This document shows positions 33,522 through 43,390 of a stretch of 64,000 nt of DNA, piece after piece (the stretch's first letter is position 1; each line of letters opens with the position of its first letter). The translations under genes were made by a program, and so were the position numbers. Source of the stretch: Spirochaetota bacterium (GTDB taxonomy: Bacteria > Spirochaetota > UBA4802 > UBA5550); NCBI GenBank assembly GCA_017999915.1, contig JAGNKX010000002.1, forward strand, positions 283,558 through 347,557, in the 5' to 3' direction. Under the pieces are notes generated by a model. The model searched no databases. It had not been told where the DNA came from and saw nothing but the letters and a program-made list of their open reading frames with translations.

Positions 33522-34382
33522 ATGACGAAAAAAATCTGCATTGTCACCGCAATTATATCGCTGATGTGCCCATGGGGATGCAAAAAGCCGGATGAGAGCG
33601 CCGCGGCCGGCGGTATCCGCGTGGCGGTGTCCGTCTTCCCGCTCCATGACATGGCCCGCGCCATCTGCGGCGACAGGGGCTCGGCCTTCTTCGTGGTCCC
33701 GGCCGGGGCCGACCCCCACTCCTTCGAGCCCAGGCCGTCCATCGCCCGGACCCTGGAGAACACCACCCTCTTCATCGGCGTCACCCCGGAGTTCGACGGA
33801 TGGGTGGAGCGCTACCTTCCGGCGTCGGCCGCCCGGGTCTACCTGATGGAGCGGCGAAAGGGCGAACCGGAAGCAAACCCCCATATATGGCTCAGCGTCA
33901 AGAAGGCAAGGGAGATCGCCGCGGTCATGGCGAAACAGATGAGCGCTGTCGACCCGGCCAACGGCGAATACTACCGGAACAATCTTAAGTCCTATGACAG
34001 GAAGCTGGACGATCTCGACAGAGCGATCGCCGCCCTGTTCGCGAATAAAACGAGGAAGTCTTTCATCCAGTGGCACGAATCATGGAATTATTTCGCAGCG
34101 GATTACGGCCTGGCCATCACCGGCACGGTCCAGCGCGAAGGAAGCGAAAAGGCGTCGGTGCGGTCGATGAAGGAGATCGTCGACCGGGCGCGGCTGGACC
34201 GCGTCACCGCCATCGTCGTGAGCCTTTCCTCGGAGGAGCGGACCGCCCGGGTCCTGGCCGGCGAGATCGGCGGGTCCATCGTGAAGCTGGACGGCATAGG
34301 CGATCCCGCATCCAGCGACCGCTCGACCTATCTGAAGCTCATGGAATACAACTCTAAAAAGCTGGCCGGCGCGCTGCGGTAA
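33522..34382 (+). CDS. znuA: metal ABC transporter substrate-binding protein (ZnuA/TroA family)
   Basis: The protein has an N-terminal signal sequence ending near a Cys (PWGC), probably a lipoprotein, and the cluster A-I binding-protein motifs: PAGADPHSFEP, ANPHIWLS and FIQWHESWNYF give the three metal His, with an acidic ligand later. The family binds Zn2+ or Mn2+. The His-rich loop typical of ZnuA is short or absent, so manganese is possible. Start: the ATG at 33522 has an AGGATGG site; another ATG lies at 33510. First gene of a three-gene operon. Confidence 0.9.
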   Translation: MTKKICIVTAIISLMCPWGCKKPDESAAAGGIRVAVSVFPLHDMARAICGDRGSAFFVVPAGADPHSFEPRPSIARTLENTTLFIGVTPEFDGWVERYLPASAARVYLMERRKGEPEANPHIWLSVKKAREIAAVMAKQMSAVDPANGEYYRNNLKSYDRKLDDLDRAIAALFANKTRKSFIQWHESWNYFAADYGLAITGTVQREGSEKASVRSMKEIVDRARLDRVTAIVVSLSSEERTARVLAGEIGGSIVKLDGIGDPASSDRSTYLKLMEYNSKKLAGALR

Positions 34383-34396
34383 AGCGGGATGATAGA

Positions 34397-35164
34397 ATGA
34401 ACAATCCGGTCATATCATTGCGGGACGTATGGGTCCATTACGACGGCACCGTGATCCTCGAAGACGTGAGCCTTGACGTCGCCGAAGGCGAGATCCTGTC
34501 CATCGTGGGGCCCAACGGGAGCGGCAAGAGCACCCTCCTCCGCACCATCATGGGGTTCAAGAAACCCACCCGGGGAACCGTCACGGTCCTGGGCGGGCCG
34601 CCCCGGAAGACGCCCCGCGGCTCCATCGGGTACCTCCCCCAGAAAAGCGCCGTGGACTACACCATGCCTGTCAGCGTTTTCGACGTGGTCGCCATGGCGA
34701 GCTACGCCGGCAAGGGGATGCTCGAGCGCCTGAACGGCGAGGACCGGACGCACATCGCCGACGCCCTGAAGAAGGTCGAGATGGACAGCCTGATGGGCCG
34801 TCACTTCGGCAGCCTCTCCGAGGGTCAGAAGCAGCGGGTGCTGATCGCCCGGGCCCTGGTGGTACGGCCGAGGATACTGCTCCTGGACGAGCCGTCTACC
34901 GGCCTTGACTCCCTGGCCCAGGACAACTTCTACCAGATGCTCCTCTCCCTGCGCGCCTCCCTGAACCTGACCATCGTCATGGTCTCCCACGACATCGGCG
35001 CGGTGTCGAGCATCGTTGACCGCCTGGCGTGCCTCAAGACGAAGATCCACTTCCATGGCGCCCCCGGGGAATGCCTCTCCAACGAGGCCCTTTCCGGCGT
35101 GTTCGGGAAAAACGTCTATTACGTCAGCCACGACAGGCACTGCGAAGGGAGCGGCGATAAATGA
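34397..35164 (+). CDS. znuC: metal ABC transporter ATP-binding protein
   Basis: This 255-residue ATPase has Walker A GPNGSGKST, Q-loop YLPQKSAVD, signature LSEGQKQRVLIARAL, Walker B ILLLDEPSTGLD and the switch His in MVSHD. It powers import of the metal bound by the upstream protein. The stop overlaps the permease start by four bases. Confidence 0.95.
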   Translation: MNNPVISLRDVWVHYDGTVILEDVSLDVAEGEILSIVGPNGSGKSTLLRTIMGFKKPTRGTVTVLGGPPRKTPRGSIGYLPQKSAVDYTMPVSVFDVVAMASYAGKGMLERLNGEDRTHIADALKKVEMDSLMGRHFGSLSEGQKQRVLIARALVVRPRILLLDEPSTGLDSLAQDNFYQMLLSLRASLNLTIVMVSHDIGAVSSIVDRLACLKTKIHFHGAPGECLSNEALSGVFGKNVYYVSHDRHCEGSGDK

Positions 35165-35973
35165 TTGAACTGTTCCAGCTCCATTTTTTCCGCAACGCCT
35201 TCATCATGAGCTTCATCGTGGGGATCCTTTTCGGCATCCTCTCGTTCTTCGTGGTCATGCGGAAGATGTCCTTCCTGGGCGCCGGCATCGCCCACACGGC
35301 CTTCGGCGGCGTGGCCCTGGGCGTGCTTATCGGCATCGACCCGTTCCTCACGTCACTGGCCTTCTGCACGGCGGCGGCAATTCTCATCGGCAAGCTGGTG
35401 CGCTTCGGCAGGATATCCTTCGACATGGGCATCGGCATTTTCTTTTCCTTTTCGATGGCCCTGGGGGCCATCTTCCTCTCGCTCAAAAAGGGATACGCCT
35501 TCGACCTGATGAGCTACCTCTTCGGGAACATCCTGGCGGTGACGGCGGCGGACAATGTCATCGCCCTGGCGGTCCTGGCGGTCTTCGTTCCCTTTATCAT
35601 TATCTTCATCCACCGGATCCTCTTCATGACCATGGACGAGGAAGTGGCGGCCGTGAGCGGCGTCCGCACGGAGGTCCTCGACACGCTGCTCCTCATCTTC
35701 CTCGCGGGAATCATCGTCATCAGCATCAAGATAGTGGGGATCATCCTGGTTTCGGCGCTGGTGGTGCTGCCGGCGAGCTTCGGCCTGCTGCTGTCCCGGA
35801 ACTACCGGAAGGTTATCATGATCGGCATCGTTTACACCGTGGCGGTGATGGTCGGGGGGCTCTTCCTCTCCTACTACCTGGACACGCCGGCCGGGGCCAC
35901 CATGGTCACGGCCGGGACCGTCATCTATTTCCTCAGCCTGGGCGCGGTGAAGCTATTCCGCTCAGACCGCTGA
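35161..35973 (+). CDS. znuB: metal ABC transporter permease
   Basis: This 270-residue protein has seven to eight membrane segments and the ABC-3 family features GAGIAHTAFGGVALG near the N-terminus and KIVGIILVSALVVLPASFG near the C-terminus. The start ATG overlaps the ATPase stop (ATGA). It converges on the Yip1 gene, with only 2 bases between stops. Confidence 0.95.
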   Translation: MIELFQLHFFRNAFIMSFIVGILFGILSFFVVMRKMSFLGAGIAHTAFGGVALGVLIGIDPFLTSLAFCTAAAILIGKLVRFGRISFDMGIGIFFSFSMALGAIFLSLKKGYAFDLMSYLFGNILAVTAADNVIALAVLAVFVPFIIIFIHRILFMTMDEEVAAVSGVRTEVLDTLLLIFLAGIIVISIKIVGIILVSALVVLPASFGLLLSRNYRKVIMIGIVYTVAVMVGGLFLSYYLDTPAGATMVTAGTVIYFLSLGAVKLFRSDR

Positions 35974-35975
35974 CC

Positions 35976-36581
35976 CTATCCCGCCAGGTATCCCACGCCG
36001 CAGATCAGGAGAAGCACCGCCATGAAGAAGAGGGTGACTCCCACCAGCACCGCCGGAAATATGTAGATCACGAAGGCCTTCCCGAAGTCGGTTGAATGCA
36101 TCTCCGAGATCCCCTGCACCGCGATAAGGGCCGACCAGACGAAAAGCCCCACGGAGAAGAAGGTGTAGAAAAACAGGGGAGCGAAGTTGAACACCTTGAA
36201 GATGTACGTCAGGGGAAGGATGAAGATCTTCGGGAAGAGCGAAAAGTTAACCAGGATGACGAGCTGGCGGATGTTCCCCCTGTTGCCGAAGAACTGGGCC
36301 GCCGTGTCCATGAGGGCGGCCGAGATCACCACCGTGAGGGCCTGGTAGAGGAACATGAGGATCCACCCGTAGGTCATTTTATAGTAAAAAAAGGTCGTCT
36401 CCCTTCCCAGCAGCGACAGGGTGATGATATCGATGACTGCCACCGTCGCGGGCATGATAAAGCTCAGGGCGAAGGATTTCGGCTCCTGCCGGTCGATCTG
36501 GCGGTACAGGGCCCGCGGGTCCAGGAGGGCGTAGAGGAAAAGGTCCGCCCAGCGAAGCGATCTGAGTTCCGTGATGATCAT
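35976..36581 (-). CDS. Yip1-domain membrane protein
   Basis: This 201-residue protein starts with a cytoplasmic segment ending in a DPRALYRQI motif and then has five hydrophobic helices (about 35-55, 70-92, 105-130, 140-165, 172-198), the layout of bacterial Yip1-family proteins. Function in bacteria is unknown. Its start overlaps the sppA stop by four bases, so it is translated with the peptidase; a link to membrane-protein turnover is inference. Confidence 0.8.
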   Translation of the reverse strand: MIITELRSLRWADLFLYALLDPRALYRQIDRQEPKSFALSFIMPATVAVIDIITLSLLGRETTFFYYKMTYGWILMFLYQALTVVISAALMDTAAQFFGNRGNIRQLVILVNFSLFPKIFILPLTYIFKVFNFAPLFFYTFFSVGLFVWSALIAVQGISEMHSTDFGKAFVIYIFPAVLVGVTLFFMAVLLLICGVGYLAG

Positions 36582-37534
36582 GGCACGTACCTGTACTCGA
36601 TGCGGTAGTTGTTCTCAATATGCAATTCCCGGAGACCCTGGTCCATCAGGCTTCCGCCGCGGAACATCCCTTCCATCCTCATGAACATCTGCTCGAATGG
36701 CGTCTTCGTCTCTTCGTAGACCGGGCAGTCCTCGGAGAGCTTCGCCATCTGGCGGGCCTTGTCAACGGCGTCCTCGAAGGTCCCCAGCATGTCTACGAGC
36801 TTGTATTTCAGCGCGGTCTCCCCGCTCATCACGCGGCCGTCGGCGATCGGCTCTATGTCGGACTCGTTCTGGTTCCTCCCGAGGGCCACGTCTTTCAGGA
36901 ACTTCCGGTAGGACGAATCGATCATATCCTGAATGAGCTCGCGCTCCTCCGGCCTGAGGTCCCGGAACGACGAAAGGATATCCTTGTATTTCCCGCTCTT
37001 GATGACGTTCATGTCAATGCCGATCTTCTGGAACAGCCCGCGCAGGTTCGGCGACATCGCAATAACGCCGATGGACCCGGTGATGGAGCCGTGGTTGGCC
37101 ACGATGTAGTTGCAGGCCGAGGCCACATAGTATCCGCCCGACGCGGCCATCTCGCCCATGGAGGCGACCAGGGGGATGTTCTTCTTCCTGAGCTTCCACA
37201 GCTTCTGGTATATCTCCTGGGAGGCGCCCACGGTCCCGCCGGGGGAGTTAATCCGCACCACCACGGCCTTGATGTCGCCGTTGTGCTCCAGGTCGTCGAG
37301 GCGCCTGATAATGCTTTCCGCGCCCTGGCCCATGGCCAGGGGCGAGCCCGCGCCCGTCATCTGGATGGCCCCCTCGACGCGGACGATGCCGACGCCCGAC
37401 CCTACCTGCGGGCCCCGTATCGACACGCCGCCGCGCTTCTGCTGCATGTTCAGGCTGATATCGACGATCGCTATGACCGACGAGAGCACCAGCAGCGCCA
37501 GTATGGAAATCAGTATTTTCCTGTTTCTGTCCAT
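36578..37534 (-). CDS. sppA: signal peptide peptidase SppA (S49)
   Basis: This 318-residue protein has one N-terminal membrane segment (residues 7-27). The S49 fold has VVRINSPGGTVGASQEIY, MGEMAASGGYYVASAC with the nucleophile Ser, GSITGSIGVI, and the general-base Lys in the VIKSGKYKD region. Short single-domain SppA forms an octamer at the membrane and degrades released signal peptides. It is the first gene of a pair with the Yip1 protein. Confidence 0.93.
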   Translation of the reverse strand: MDRNRKILISILALLVLSSVIAIVDISLNMQQKRGGVSIRGPQVGSGVGIVRVEGAIQMTGAGSPLAMGQGAESIIRRLDDLEHNGDIKAVVVRINSPGGTVGASQEIYQKLWKLRKKNIPLVASMGEMAASGGYYVASACNYIVANHGSITGSIGVIAMSPNLRGLFQKIGIDMNVIKSGKYKDILSSFRDLRPEERELIQDMIDSSYRKFLKDVALGRNQNESDIEPIADGRVMSGETALKYKLVDMLGTFEDAVDKARQMAKLSEDCPVYEETKTPFEQMFMRMEGMFRGGSLMDQGLRELHIENNYRIEYRYVP

Positions 37535-37671
37535 TGCTTTGCCTTATGAATGAAATTCTGATGCCGAAGATACGGATGAGGATCGCCCATCTCCTTCGGG
37601 TTGAAGGGAAACGCCCGATACTCCGCGAAACAATCCCTTACAATGATAGTTATCGGTAAACGGAGAAATTA

Positions 37672-37968
37672 TTAATAGTGAGTTTTCCCGATGCAGATGC
37701 AGGCATAGACCAGGTCCCTGGGCGCCTCGCACTTGTTCTTCTTGACATAGACCTTCATGCTCGGATCGACGCCGTCGCAGGTGCAGTAGCTTACGGTGGT
37801 CAATTCCTTACGGCTGATGCTTGTCTTGGCCACCATTTCCGCCAGGATGACTTCCTGCTCGCAGATGTACACTTCAACAACCTGGTAGAGGCCCATTTTC
37901 GTGCTGTGGAGAACGCCGGTAACACCAAACAGTAAAACAACGGTCGCCAGTACTATTAATCGCTTCAT
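37672..37968 (-). CDS. small exported cysteine-containing protein
   Basis: This 98-residue protein has a hydrophobic signal segment (MKRLIVLATVVLLFGVTGVL) and then six cysteines (ICEQE, YCTCDG, KCEAPRD, YACICIG). It may form disulfides or bind metal in the envelope. No family recognised. The ribosome binding site AGGAGGAGAGGG is very strong, which suggests substantial expression. It lies upstream of sppA on the same strand with a 137-base gap. Confidence 0.75.
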   Translation of the reverse strand: MKRLIVLATVVLLFGVTGVLHSTKMGLYQVVEVYICEQEVILAEMVAKTSISRKELTTVSYCTCDGVDPSMKVYVKKNKCEAPRDLVYACICIGKTHY

Positions 37969-38101
37969 CCCTCTCCTCCTTGAATGAGCTGTACGCTCCT
38001 CCCTGACAGGTGCCGAATCAAAACCGAACAGGCCGAAATCATCCTTACATCAATAAAGATATGCAATGGGATAAAAAAATCAAGTATTATTTATAATAGG
38101 C

Positions 38102-38132
38102 GATGGCCCCGCGCCTGCCGCGCGGGGCCATC
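38102..38132 (-). terminator. hairpin at the 3' side of RNase P RNA
   Basis: GATGGCCCCGCGC-CTGCC-GCGCGGGGCCATC is a 13-bp stem just after the 3' end of the RNA. T-rich sequence follows about 30 bases later on the minus strand. Confidence 0.7.
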
Positions 38133-38138
38133 ATGGAT

Positions 38139-38485
38139 AGGAGGGGGACATAAGCCGAATTCTGTTTATGCAGCAATCTATCTTGACCGGATGTCGCCAT
38201 ACGGTTCCGTGCGACCTACCCGCAGCCTCGAACGGGCCGTTCTCAATCAGCTGCTTACTTGGTCTTGCACCAGGTGGGGTTTACCATGCCGTTCTCATTA
38301 CTGGGAACGCGGTGAGCTCTTACCTCGCCATTTCACCCTTACCCCTTGCGGGGCGGTATCTTTTCTGTTGCACTTTCCATCGCCTCGCGGCGCCCGGGCG
38401 TTACCCGGCACCCTGCCCTGCGGTGTTCGGACTTTCCTCACCGCCCGCCTCGCGGCGGGCCAGCGCTGCTGCGTGGTCCCCTCCG
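38139..38485 (-). ncRNA. rnpB: RNase P RNA (bacterial class A)
   Basis: Read on the minus strand, the conserved GAGGAAAGTCCG (CR I), the GTGCAACAGAAAAG region, TAAGGGTGAAA, GGTAAACCCCAC and the closing AATTCGGCTTATG are all present in order. GGAGGGGAC and GTCCCCCTCC form helix P1 and set the ends within a few bases. The product cleaves the 5' leader of pre-tRNAs. Confidence 0.97.
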
Positions 38486-38568
38486 TTTTTCAATCTACTG
38501 ACAGGGCGTCGGGGTGGCAAGTATAATTCAGGTTTTTTCACGCTCCGCGGCCGCGGCGGGCCTTCCTG

Positions 38569-39762
38569 TTACGTGGCGGATGGGGCCCCGATGCCGGCCG
38601 ACTGAGCTTCCCTGCCGGATTTCTTGATCCTGTAAGAAAGCTCGGGATATCTCAATGCCAGCACCAGCCCGTAGATGAACTCAAGGTTAACAATAAGGAG
38701 GATATTGGACCTGAAGACCACCGGTGTCCCGAAGATCAGGACCGCCAGGATAATCCATAGAGCAGGGTTATGCATTCTGGCCTTTATTTTTCCATTAATA
38801 AAAAGCAACAGCCTCATAAAGAGGTATGTCAGTAGTAATATCAGGGGCCATGCGACAGCGAAAAACTTAATCTGAAGAGCAAGGATGTAGTAGCAGAACC
38901 AGAAATGGACAAAAAAGAAGAGCATGGAGTTCTGGCCGAAAAAAAGGATGGGATTGTATTTCCCGGCGGGCAGGCGGCCGCCCGCAAGCCGGACTATGAA
39001 GTAAAAAGAAAAGACCACCACGAAGGAGCAGAGAATATACTAGGTGGACATAGAGAATTTACTGACCGAATGGCTTTCCTTCATGGTCTTCCAGTCAAAG
39101 CCATACTGAAGGGCGAAATACACCAGGACGCACACCAGCAATGAAGTCAGGAGCAGGATGAGATTGTTCCTGTTCCTCGTGGCGTAGGCGAAGACGCCGA
39201 GAAAGGCAAAGGCCACCCAGGGGATGGCGGGGAAAACGCCGGGAGCGATGAAAAAGCTCCGGTACATGAAGTCGGGCACCAGGGGAGACAGGAGCTTGAA
39301 AAGCCCGAATATGCCAATGCCGGTCAGGAGATACAGATAGTAGCGGTCCTTGAAGAGCTTAGAACAAAGAGCCGCCAGGATACACCCCAATGCAATAGCC
39401 TGGAGCACTTCGCATTCAATACGGAGGAAAAAATTCATGCCATCGGGACGTACTGTCACGGGATTCACATCTGCCGGGTTTACATTGGGAAAATAATACT
39501 GGGGCATGAATCCGTTATATGAAAAGCCGAGAAAAAAAATCGAAAGATAAAGAATGATGATCTTTGACAAATCGTCCCGTTTCGCCTGCTGCGTAGCAAG
39601 ATAGCCGGAAATGGATATGAACATGGCCGGCGCGTAGCTGGCAAAAAGAAGGATATGGTCGAGACCGGTAAAATCATCGACTATCGTGTGCATGCACATC
39701 ATGAAAATGCAGGCAAGGCCACGGATATAGTCGATAGTGAGATCCCTGTTCTGTTTTAACAT
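38569..39762 (-). pseudogene. acyltransferase-3-like membrane protein interrupted by an in-frame amber codon
   Basis: From the ATG at 39762 the frame codes 240 residues (RDLTIDYIRGLACIFMMCMH, the OafA-like R..D.xRG..H opening, many membrane helices) to a TAG at 39040-39042. It then stays open in the same phase for another 156 codons of hydrophobic helices (YILCSFVVVFSFYF onward) to 38569. The combined length of about 397 fits the family. One base change explains the break. Either a recent pseudogene, an assembly error, or read-through. Confidence 0.85.
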
Positions 39763-39841
39763 GCGCTGACGCCCCCAATTGGATATACGACAGGCGATTT
39801 CACAACAACATCCACGGCACATCGCGCGAACAGCGCCTTCG

Positions 39842-39952
39842 GATGTATGGATGTATCGCCTTTATTTGTTATGTGCCGAGAAACATGCGGGGTTTCACGG
39901 AATCACGTTATGAAACCGGCCCTGATAATCTATTTTGAATTATTTATCAGGG
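39842..39952. repeat. multi-hairpin element, copy B (diverged)
   Basis: The copy matches 30250-30356 from GGATGTATCGCC through GCCGAGAAA to the final stem. GGTTTCA/TGAAACC replaces GGTTTTA/TAAAACC and CCTGATAA/TTATCAGG replaces CCTGAAAAA/TTTTTCAGG, so paired positions changed together. It sits in the intergenic gap between the acyltransferase and the DUF2867 gene; nothing else is seen in that gap. Confidence 0.75.
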
Positions 39953-40118
39953 TGGTGTCAGATGGGCGACACAATAATAGTCTGCGGAAAATATGTAAAG
40001 ACCTTTTCCCGTAGAATGGCGTCGCCGGTGACGATAGCAGTATATTTTTAGGGTGGGCGGGGGGATGACCCATGCCCCCCCTAATTTGCGACTGCTACCG
40101 CCGATGACGGGCCCCGAT

Positions 40119-41555
40119 TCAATCTTCCATCATCCGCGCCCGCCTGATGAGGTTCCTGGCCATGTCGTGAAAGATAAAGAAATGGGACGGCTTGAGCATA
40201 TACCAGTAGACATATCCCCACAATCCATAGGGAAGGAAATAGGCGGTCTGCACGAGGGTCGTGCCGTCTATATGGAACTCGAGCCACGCCTTGCCCGGGA
40301 GCTTCATCTGTGCGAGGAGCAGCAACCGCCGGTCCTCCTGGATATCGGCAACCTTCCAGAAGTCGAGGCTGTCGCCGATGCGCAGGTGGGAGGCGTCCCT
40401 TCTACCACGGCTGATGCCGTATCCGCCGACAAGCTTGTCCAGGTACCCCCTTATCTCCCACAGGAAATGGTAGGTAAACCAGCCGTTCTCGCCGCCCAGT
40501 GCCATGATGGACCGGAACATGCGGTGCGGCGATATGGTCCCGAAGTCGCTGCTCCTCCGGTCGACGAGGACCTCGTGGGCTATATTGTCATGACCCTTGA
40601 TGTCGCACAACTCCGCGCCGCTGCTGTCGCTCCACCTGCTCAGCACCTGGTTGCACTCGATGTCGAACATGGCCTGCCCCATGGCCGCCGTGAAGGAGAC
40701 GGGGACGATATGGGGAAAATACTTTTCCGCGTTGTCGTTCTGGATTACGGTCTCGCATTTCAGGCCCTTCAGCAGGGCCACGGTCATGCGGCGCGGGACC
40801 GGGAAAATGTTCACAAAAAACGCCGATGAGAGCCGGAGGGTCCAGCTCGGGATGGGTATGATATACCGCTTTACGCCTATGATCCCGGCCGTTTTTTCGA
40901 GCATTGCCCTGAAGCTCAAGCGTTCGGAGCCGATGTCGATCACCAGGTTTCCGCTCGCGGCAAGGTCCTTTGCGGCCGTCAGGTAGTCGAGGACATCGTC
41001 GACGGCGATGGGCTGCGTCATGGTGTCGATCGACCGGGGGGCGACCATGACCGGCGCCTTCTCGACGAAGTTCCAGAGTATCTCGAAGCTGGCGCTGCCG
41101 GCGCCGATGATCATGGCGGCGCGGAACCAGACGGTCTGGATCCGGTCGGGGCGGGCGGAGAGGATCTCCCCTGTCTCGATGCGGCTCAGGAGGTGCTTGC
41201 TCGCGCAATCCTTGACGCCCAGGCCCCCGAGGTAGATGATCCGCTTGACGCCGGCCTCTATGCAGGCCTCCCTGAAGTTCTCGGCGCTGACCCGGTCGAG
41301 CTCCCTGAAATCGCCCTTCGAGGCCCCCATGGAATGGATGAGATAGTAGGCGACATCGATCCCCCTCAGGGCGGCCCGCAGGGAATCCCTGTCAAAGGAC
41401 GATCCCTCGACGATCTCGACCTTCTGCCGGGATGCGTCGCGGATCTTCTTCACGTTCCGGACGAAGAGGCGCAATTCCACTTTGTCATCATCGAGGAGCC
41501 TGACTTTCAGCCTGCGCCCGATATACCCGGTCGCGCCTGTGAGGAGAATTTTCAT
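40119..41555 (-). CDS. NAD(P)-binding protein with C-terminal DUF2867
   Basis: Residues 1-290 form an extended-SDR-like Rossmann domain (MKILLTGATGYIGRRL, YYLIHSMGAS, YLGGLG). The catalytic YxxxK is not obvious, as in atypical SDRs. Residues 320-475 match DUF2867, with FRSIMALGGENGWFTYHFLW and KPSHFFIFHDMARN. This two-domain protein is common in bacteria, without known substrate. It lies 61 bases downstream of the glycosyltransferase on the same strand. Confidence 0.88.
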   Translation of the reverse strand: MKILLTGATGYIGRRLKVRLLDDDKVELRLFVRNVKKIRDASRQKVEIVEGSSFDRDSLRAALRGIDVAYYLIHSMGASKGDFRELDRVSAENFREACIEAGVKRIIYLGGLGVKDCASKHLLSRIETGEILSARPDRIQTVWFRAAMIIGAGSASFEILWNFVEKAPVMVAPRSIDTMTQPIAVDDVLDYLTAAKDLAASGNLVIDIGSERLSFRAMLEKTAGIIGVKRYIIPIPSWTLRLSSAFFVNIFPVPRRMTVALLKGLKCETVIQNDNAEKYFPHIVPVSFTAAMGQAMFDIECNQVLSRWSDSSGAELCDIKGHDNIAHEVLVDRRSSDFGTISPHRMFRSIMALGGENGWFTYHFLWEIRGYLDKLVGGYGISRGRRDASHLRIGDSLDFWKVADIQEDRRLLLLAQMKLPGKAWLEFHIDGTTLVQTAYFLPYGLWGYVYWYMLKPSHFFIFHDMARNLIRRARMMED

Positions 41556-41616
41556 CGGCCGGACTCCCTTGTGAAGCGCCTCGCCGTCCCTTCGTCCGGC
41601 GACGATCCGCGCCCCC

Positions 41617-42840
41617 TTACTTTTTCTTCCTCGCCTTCACGTCATTATCCTGGGCCCGCTTCAGATAGAGCCCGTAGAAGTACGGCTTCTGCGACGCGAA
41701 GGCCATGGCCTGGTGCAGGATCAGCTCTTCGGCGAAGTCGATCCGGTATTTCCACGTCTCGTAATCGAAGGTGACGGAGCGGGCGAAGTAGAGCGGCTTC
41801 AGCGCCTCGATGATGTCCCTTTTCATGCGGGGAGTGCCGGTATCGAAGGTGAACAGGATCTGGTAGACCGACTGAGTCCACATCAGCGTGTCCATGTCAT
41901 AGTGGTCCCGCTCGATCATGTGCCGGATATTGAGATAGAGGTAGGGGCTCAGGTATTTCTTCAGCAGCTTCTCCCGCGACAGGAACTCGTTGCGCAGCTT
42001 GTCCTTCAGGTCGCGTATGTCGATGGCCAGCTCCTGGGGAGGGTCGAGCTTTTTCATGCCGAAGAGCGGCTTGGGCTTCGGGTTGTCCTCCGCCATGCCG
42101 ATCCAATCCGCCTTCTTCGAAAGCACCTTGTCGAAGAAGGTCGTCACCACCTGCGTGAACATGGGGCCCAGCTTCGGCGCGCTGGCCTTGTGTATCTTCG
42201 CCCCCAGGCCGACCTCGCATATCCTGAACTTGCCTATGATGGCGTTCAGGGTCATGAAGATGTCGATGCCGTAGAGCCTGGTGGTGGGGAGCCATTTCTG
42301 ATCGAGCCAGTAGCGGGCCAGGCGCGGCGAAAAGGCGAAATCGCCGCCGATGGGCTGCCTCACGTTCTCGCCCATGAGGCCATAGAGCAGCGGGTAGCAG
42401 ATATGGTTGGTGATGGTGCCGTCGAACTGGTGACGGCTGTACCGGGGGAGCGCGTAATCGTGCCCCTTGAGGATCGGCTCGACGAAGTACTTGACCCATT
42501 CCGGGGTGACCGACCGGAGGTCGGCGTCCAGGACCACGACCGCCTTCAGTGTTCCCCCGTGGGCCTGGGCGGCCTTGAAGAGGTTCATCATGTTGTTCCC
42601 CTTCCCTTTCACCCCCCTGGGAGTGGATATGTATTCCTTCGGGGTCGCCGTTTCTGTGGAGAGAAATGCCCCCCTGGTGTCGTCTTCGCTGTTGTTGTCG
42701 ACATTAATAATGAGGGACTGGAGATTGTTGAAATAACGCTTGAGCCCGATATCCACCTGCTTTGTGACATACCCGATGGTATCAGCCTCCATGTACGATG
42801 GAATCCCGACTATCAGTTCAATTCCCTTTCCCTGCTTCAT
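41617..42840 (-). CDS. GT-A fold glycosyltransferase, glucosyl-3-phosphoglycerate-synthase-like
   Basis: This 407-residue protein opens with IELIVGIPSYMEADTIGYV and has a DxD-type metal site in VVLDADLRSVTPEW, then PIGGDFAFSP and GIDIFMTLNAI. The long C-terminal helical part resembles GT81/GT2 enzymes that make glucosyl- or mannosylglycerate precursors. No membrane segments. A GGGAGAA site precedes the ATG. The exact donor and acceptor cannot be read from sequence. Confidence 0.82.
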   Translation of the reverse strand: MKQGKGIELIVGIPSYMEADTIGYVTKQVDIGLKRYFNNLQSLIINVDNNSEDDTRGAFLSTETATPKEYISTPRGVKGKGNNMMNLFKAAQAHGGTLKAVVVLDADLRSVTPEWVKYFVEPILKGHDYALPRYSRHQFDGTITNHICYPLLYGLMGENVRQPIGGDFAFSPRLARYWLDQKWLPTTRLYGIDIFMTLNAIIGKFRICEVGLGAKIHKASAPKLGPMFTQVVTTFFDKVLSKKADWIGMAEDNPKPKPLFGMKKLDPPQELAIDIRDLKDKLRNEFLSREKLLKKYLSPYLYLNIRHMIERDHYDMDTLMWTQSVYQILFTFDTGTPRMKRDIIEALKPLYFARSVTFDYETWKYRIDFAEELILHQAMAFASQKPYFYGLYLKRAQDNDVKARKKK

Positions 42841-43042
42841 GTCGTTCTCCCGGTAGTGGTGATGTGGATGGATTCAATGTACCTTCATATTTGAAAATAA
42901 TCAACGATTTTTATTAAAGCATAGCCCTCCATCTCCAATAAAAATTGCATCAATGCCGTTAAACCTCTTACTCGCATTAATGGTTGACATATACAGGCTC
43001 ATCGCCGGTATGATAAACTCCACAACAGTCAGGGAGATCGAC

Positions 43043-43390
43043 GTGCACGAACTATCCATCATGAGCAGCATCCTGGACATCGTCCTCGATCACGCCAACA
43101 AGAACAAAGCGAAGAAAGTCCAGTCCATCAACCTGAGGATCGGCCAGCTTTCCGATATCATACCCGAATGGGCGCAGTCCTATTTCGACATGCTCAGCAA
43201 GGACACCATCGCCGACGGCGCGGTCCTGGACATAGAGCACGTCCCGGTCAAGGTGAAGTGCCGCGCCTGCGGCCACGAGCACGCCTTCAAGGACAAGAAA
43301 TGGAGCTTCACCTGCGTTAAATGCGAATCCCCCGACATCGAGCTCCTGGAAGGGAGGGAGTTTTCCATCGTAAGCATTGAAATAACCTGA
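43043..43390 (+). CDS. hypA: hydrogenase nickel incorporation protein HypA
   Basis: This 115-residue protein begins MHELSIMSSIL. The Met-His-Glu start is the nickel site, so I place the start at the GTG at 43043, which has a GGGAG site, not at the longer frame from 42953. The zinc site is CRAC...CVKC. It delivers nickel with HypB. TTGACA lies 60 bases upstream, with TATGAT 19 bases further, a possible promoter. hypD overlaps its stop by one base. hypB is not adjacent. Confidence 0.97.
   Translation: MHELSIMSSILDIVLDHANKNKAKKVQSINLRIGQLSDIIPEWAQSYFDMLSKDTIADGAVLDIEHVPVKVKCRACGHEHAFKDKKWSFTCVKCESPDIELLEGREFSIVSIEIT

Noticed and set aside
39040..39042. Pyrrolysine or programmed amber read-through in the acyltransferase
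   Set aside because: Nothing in the window suggests pyrrolysine genes or a recoding signal; a simple nonsense change or base error is more likely.
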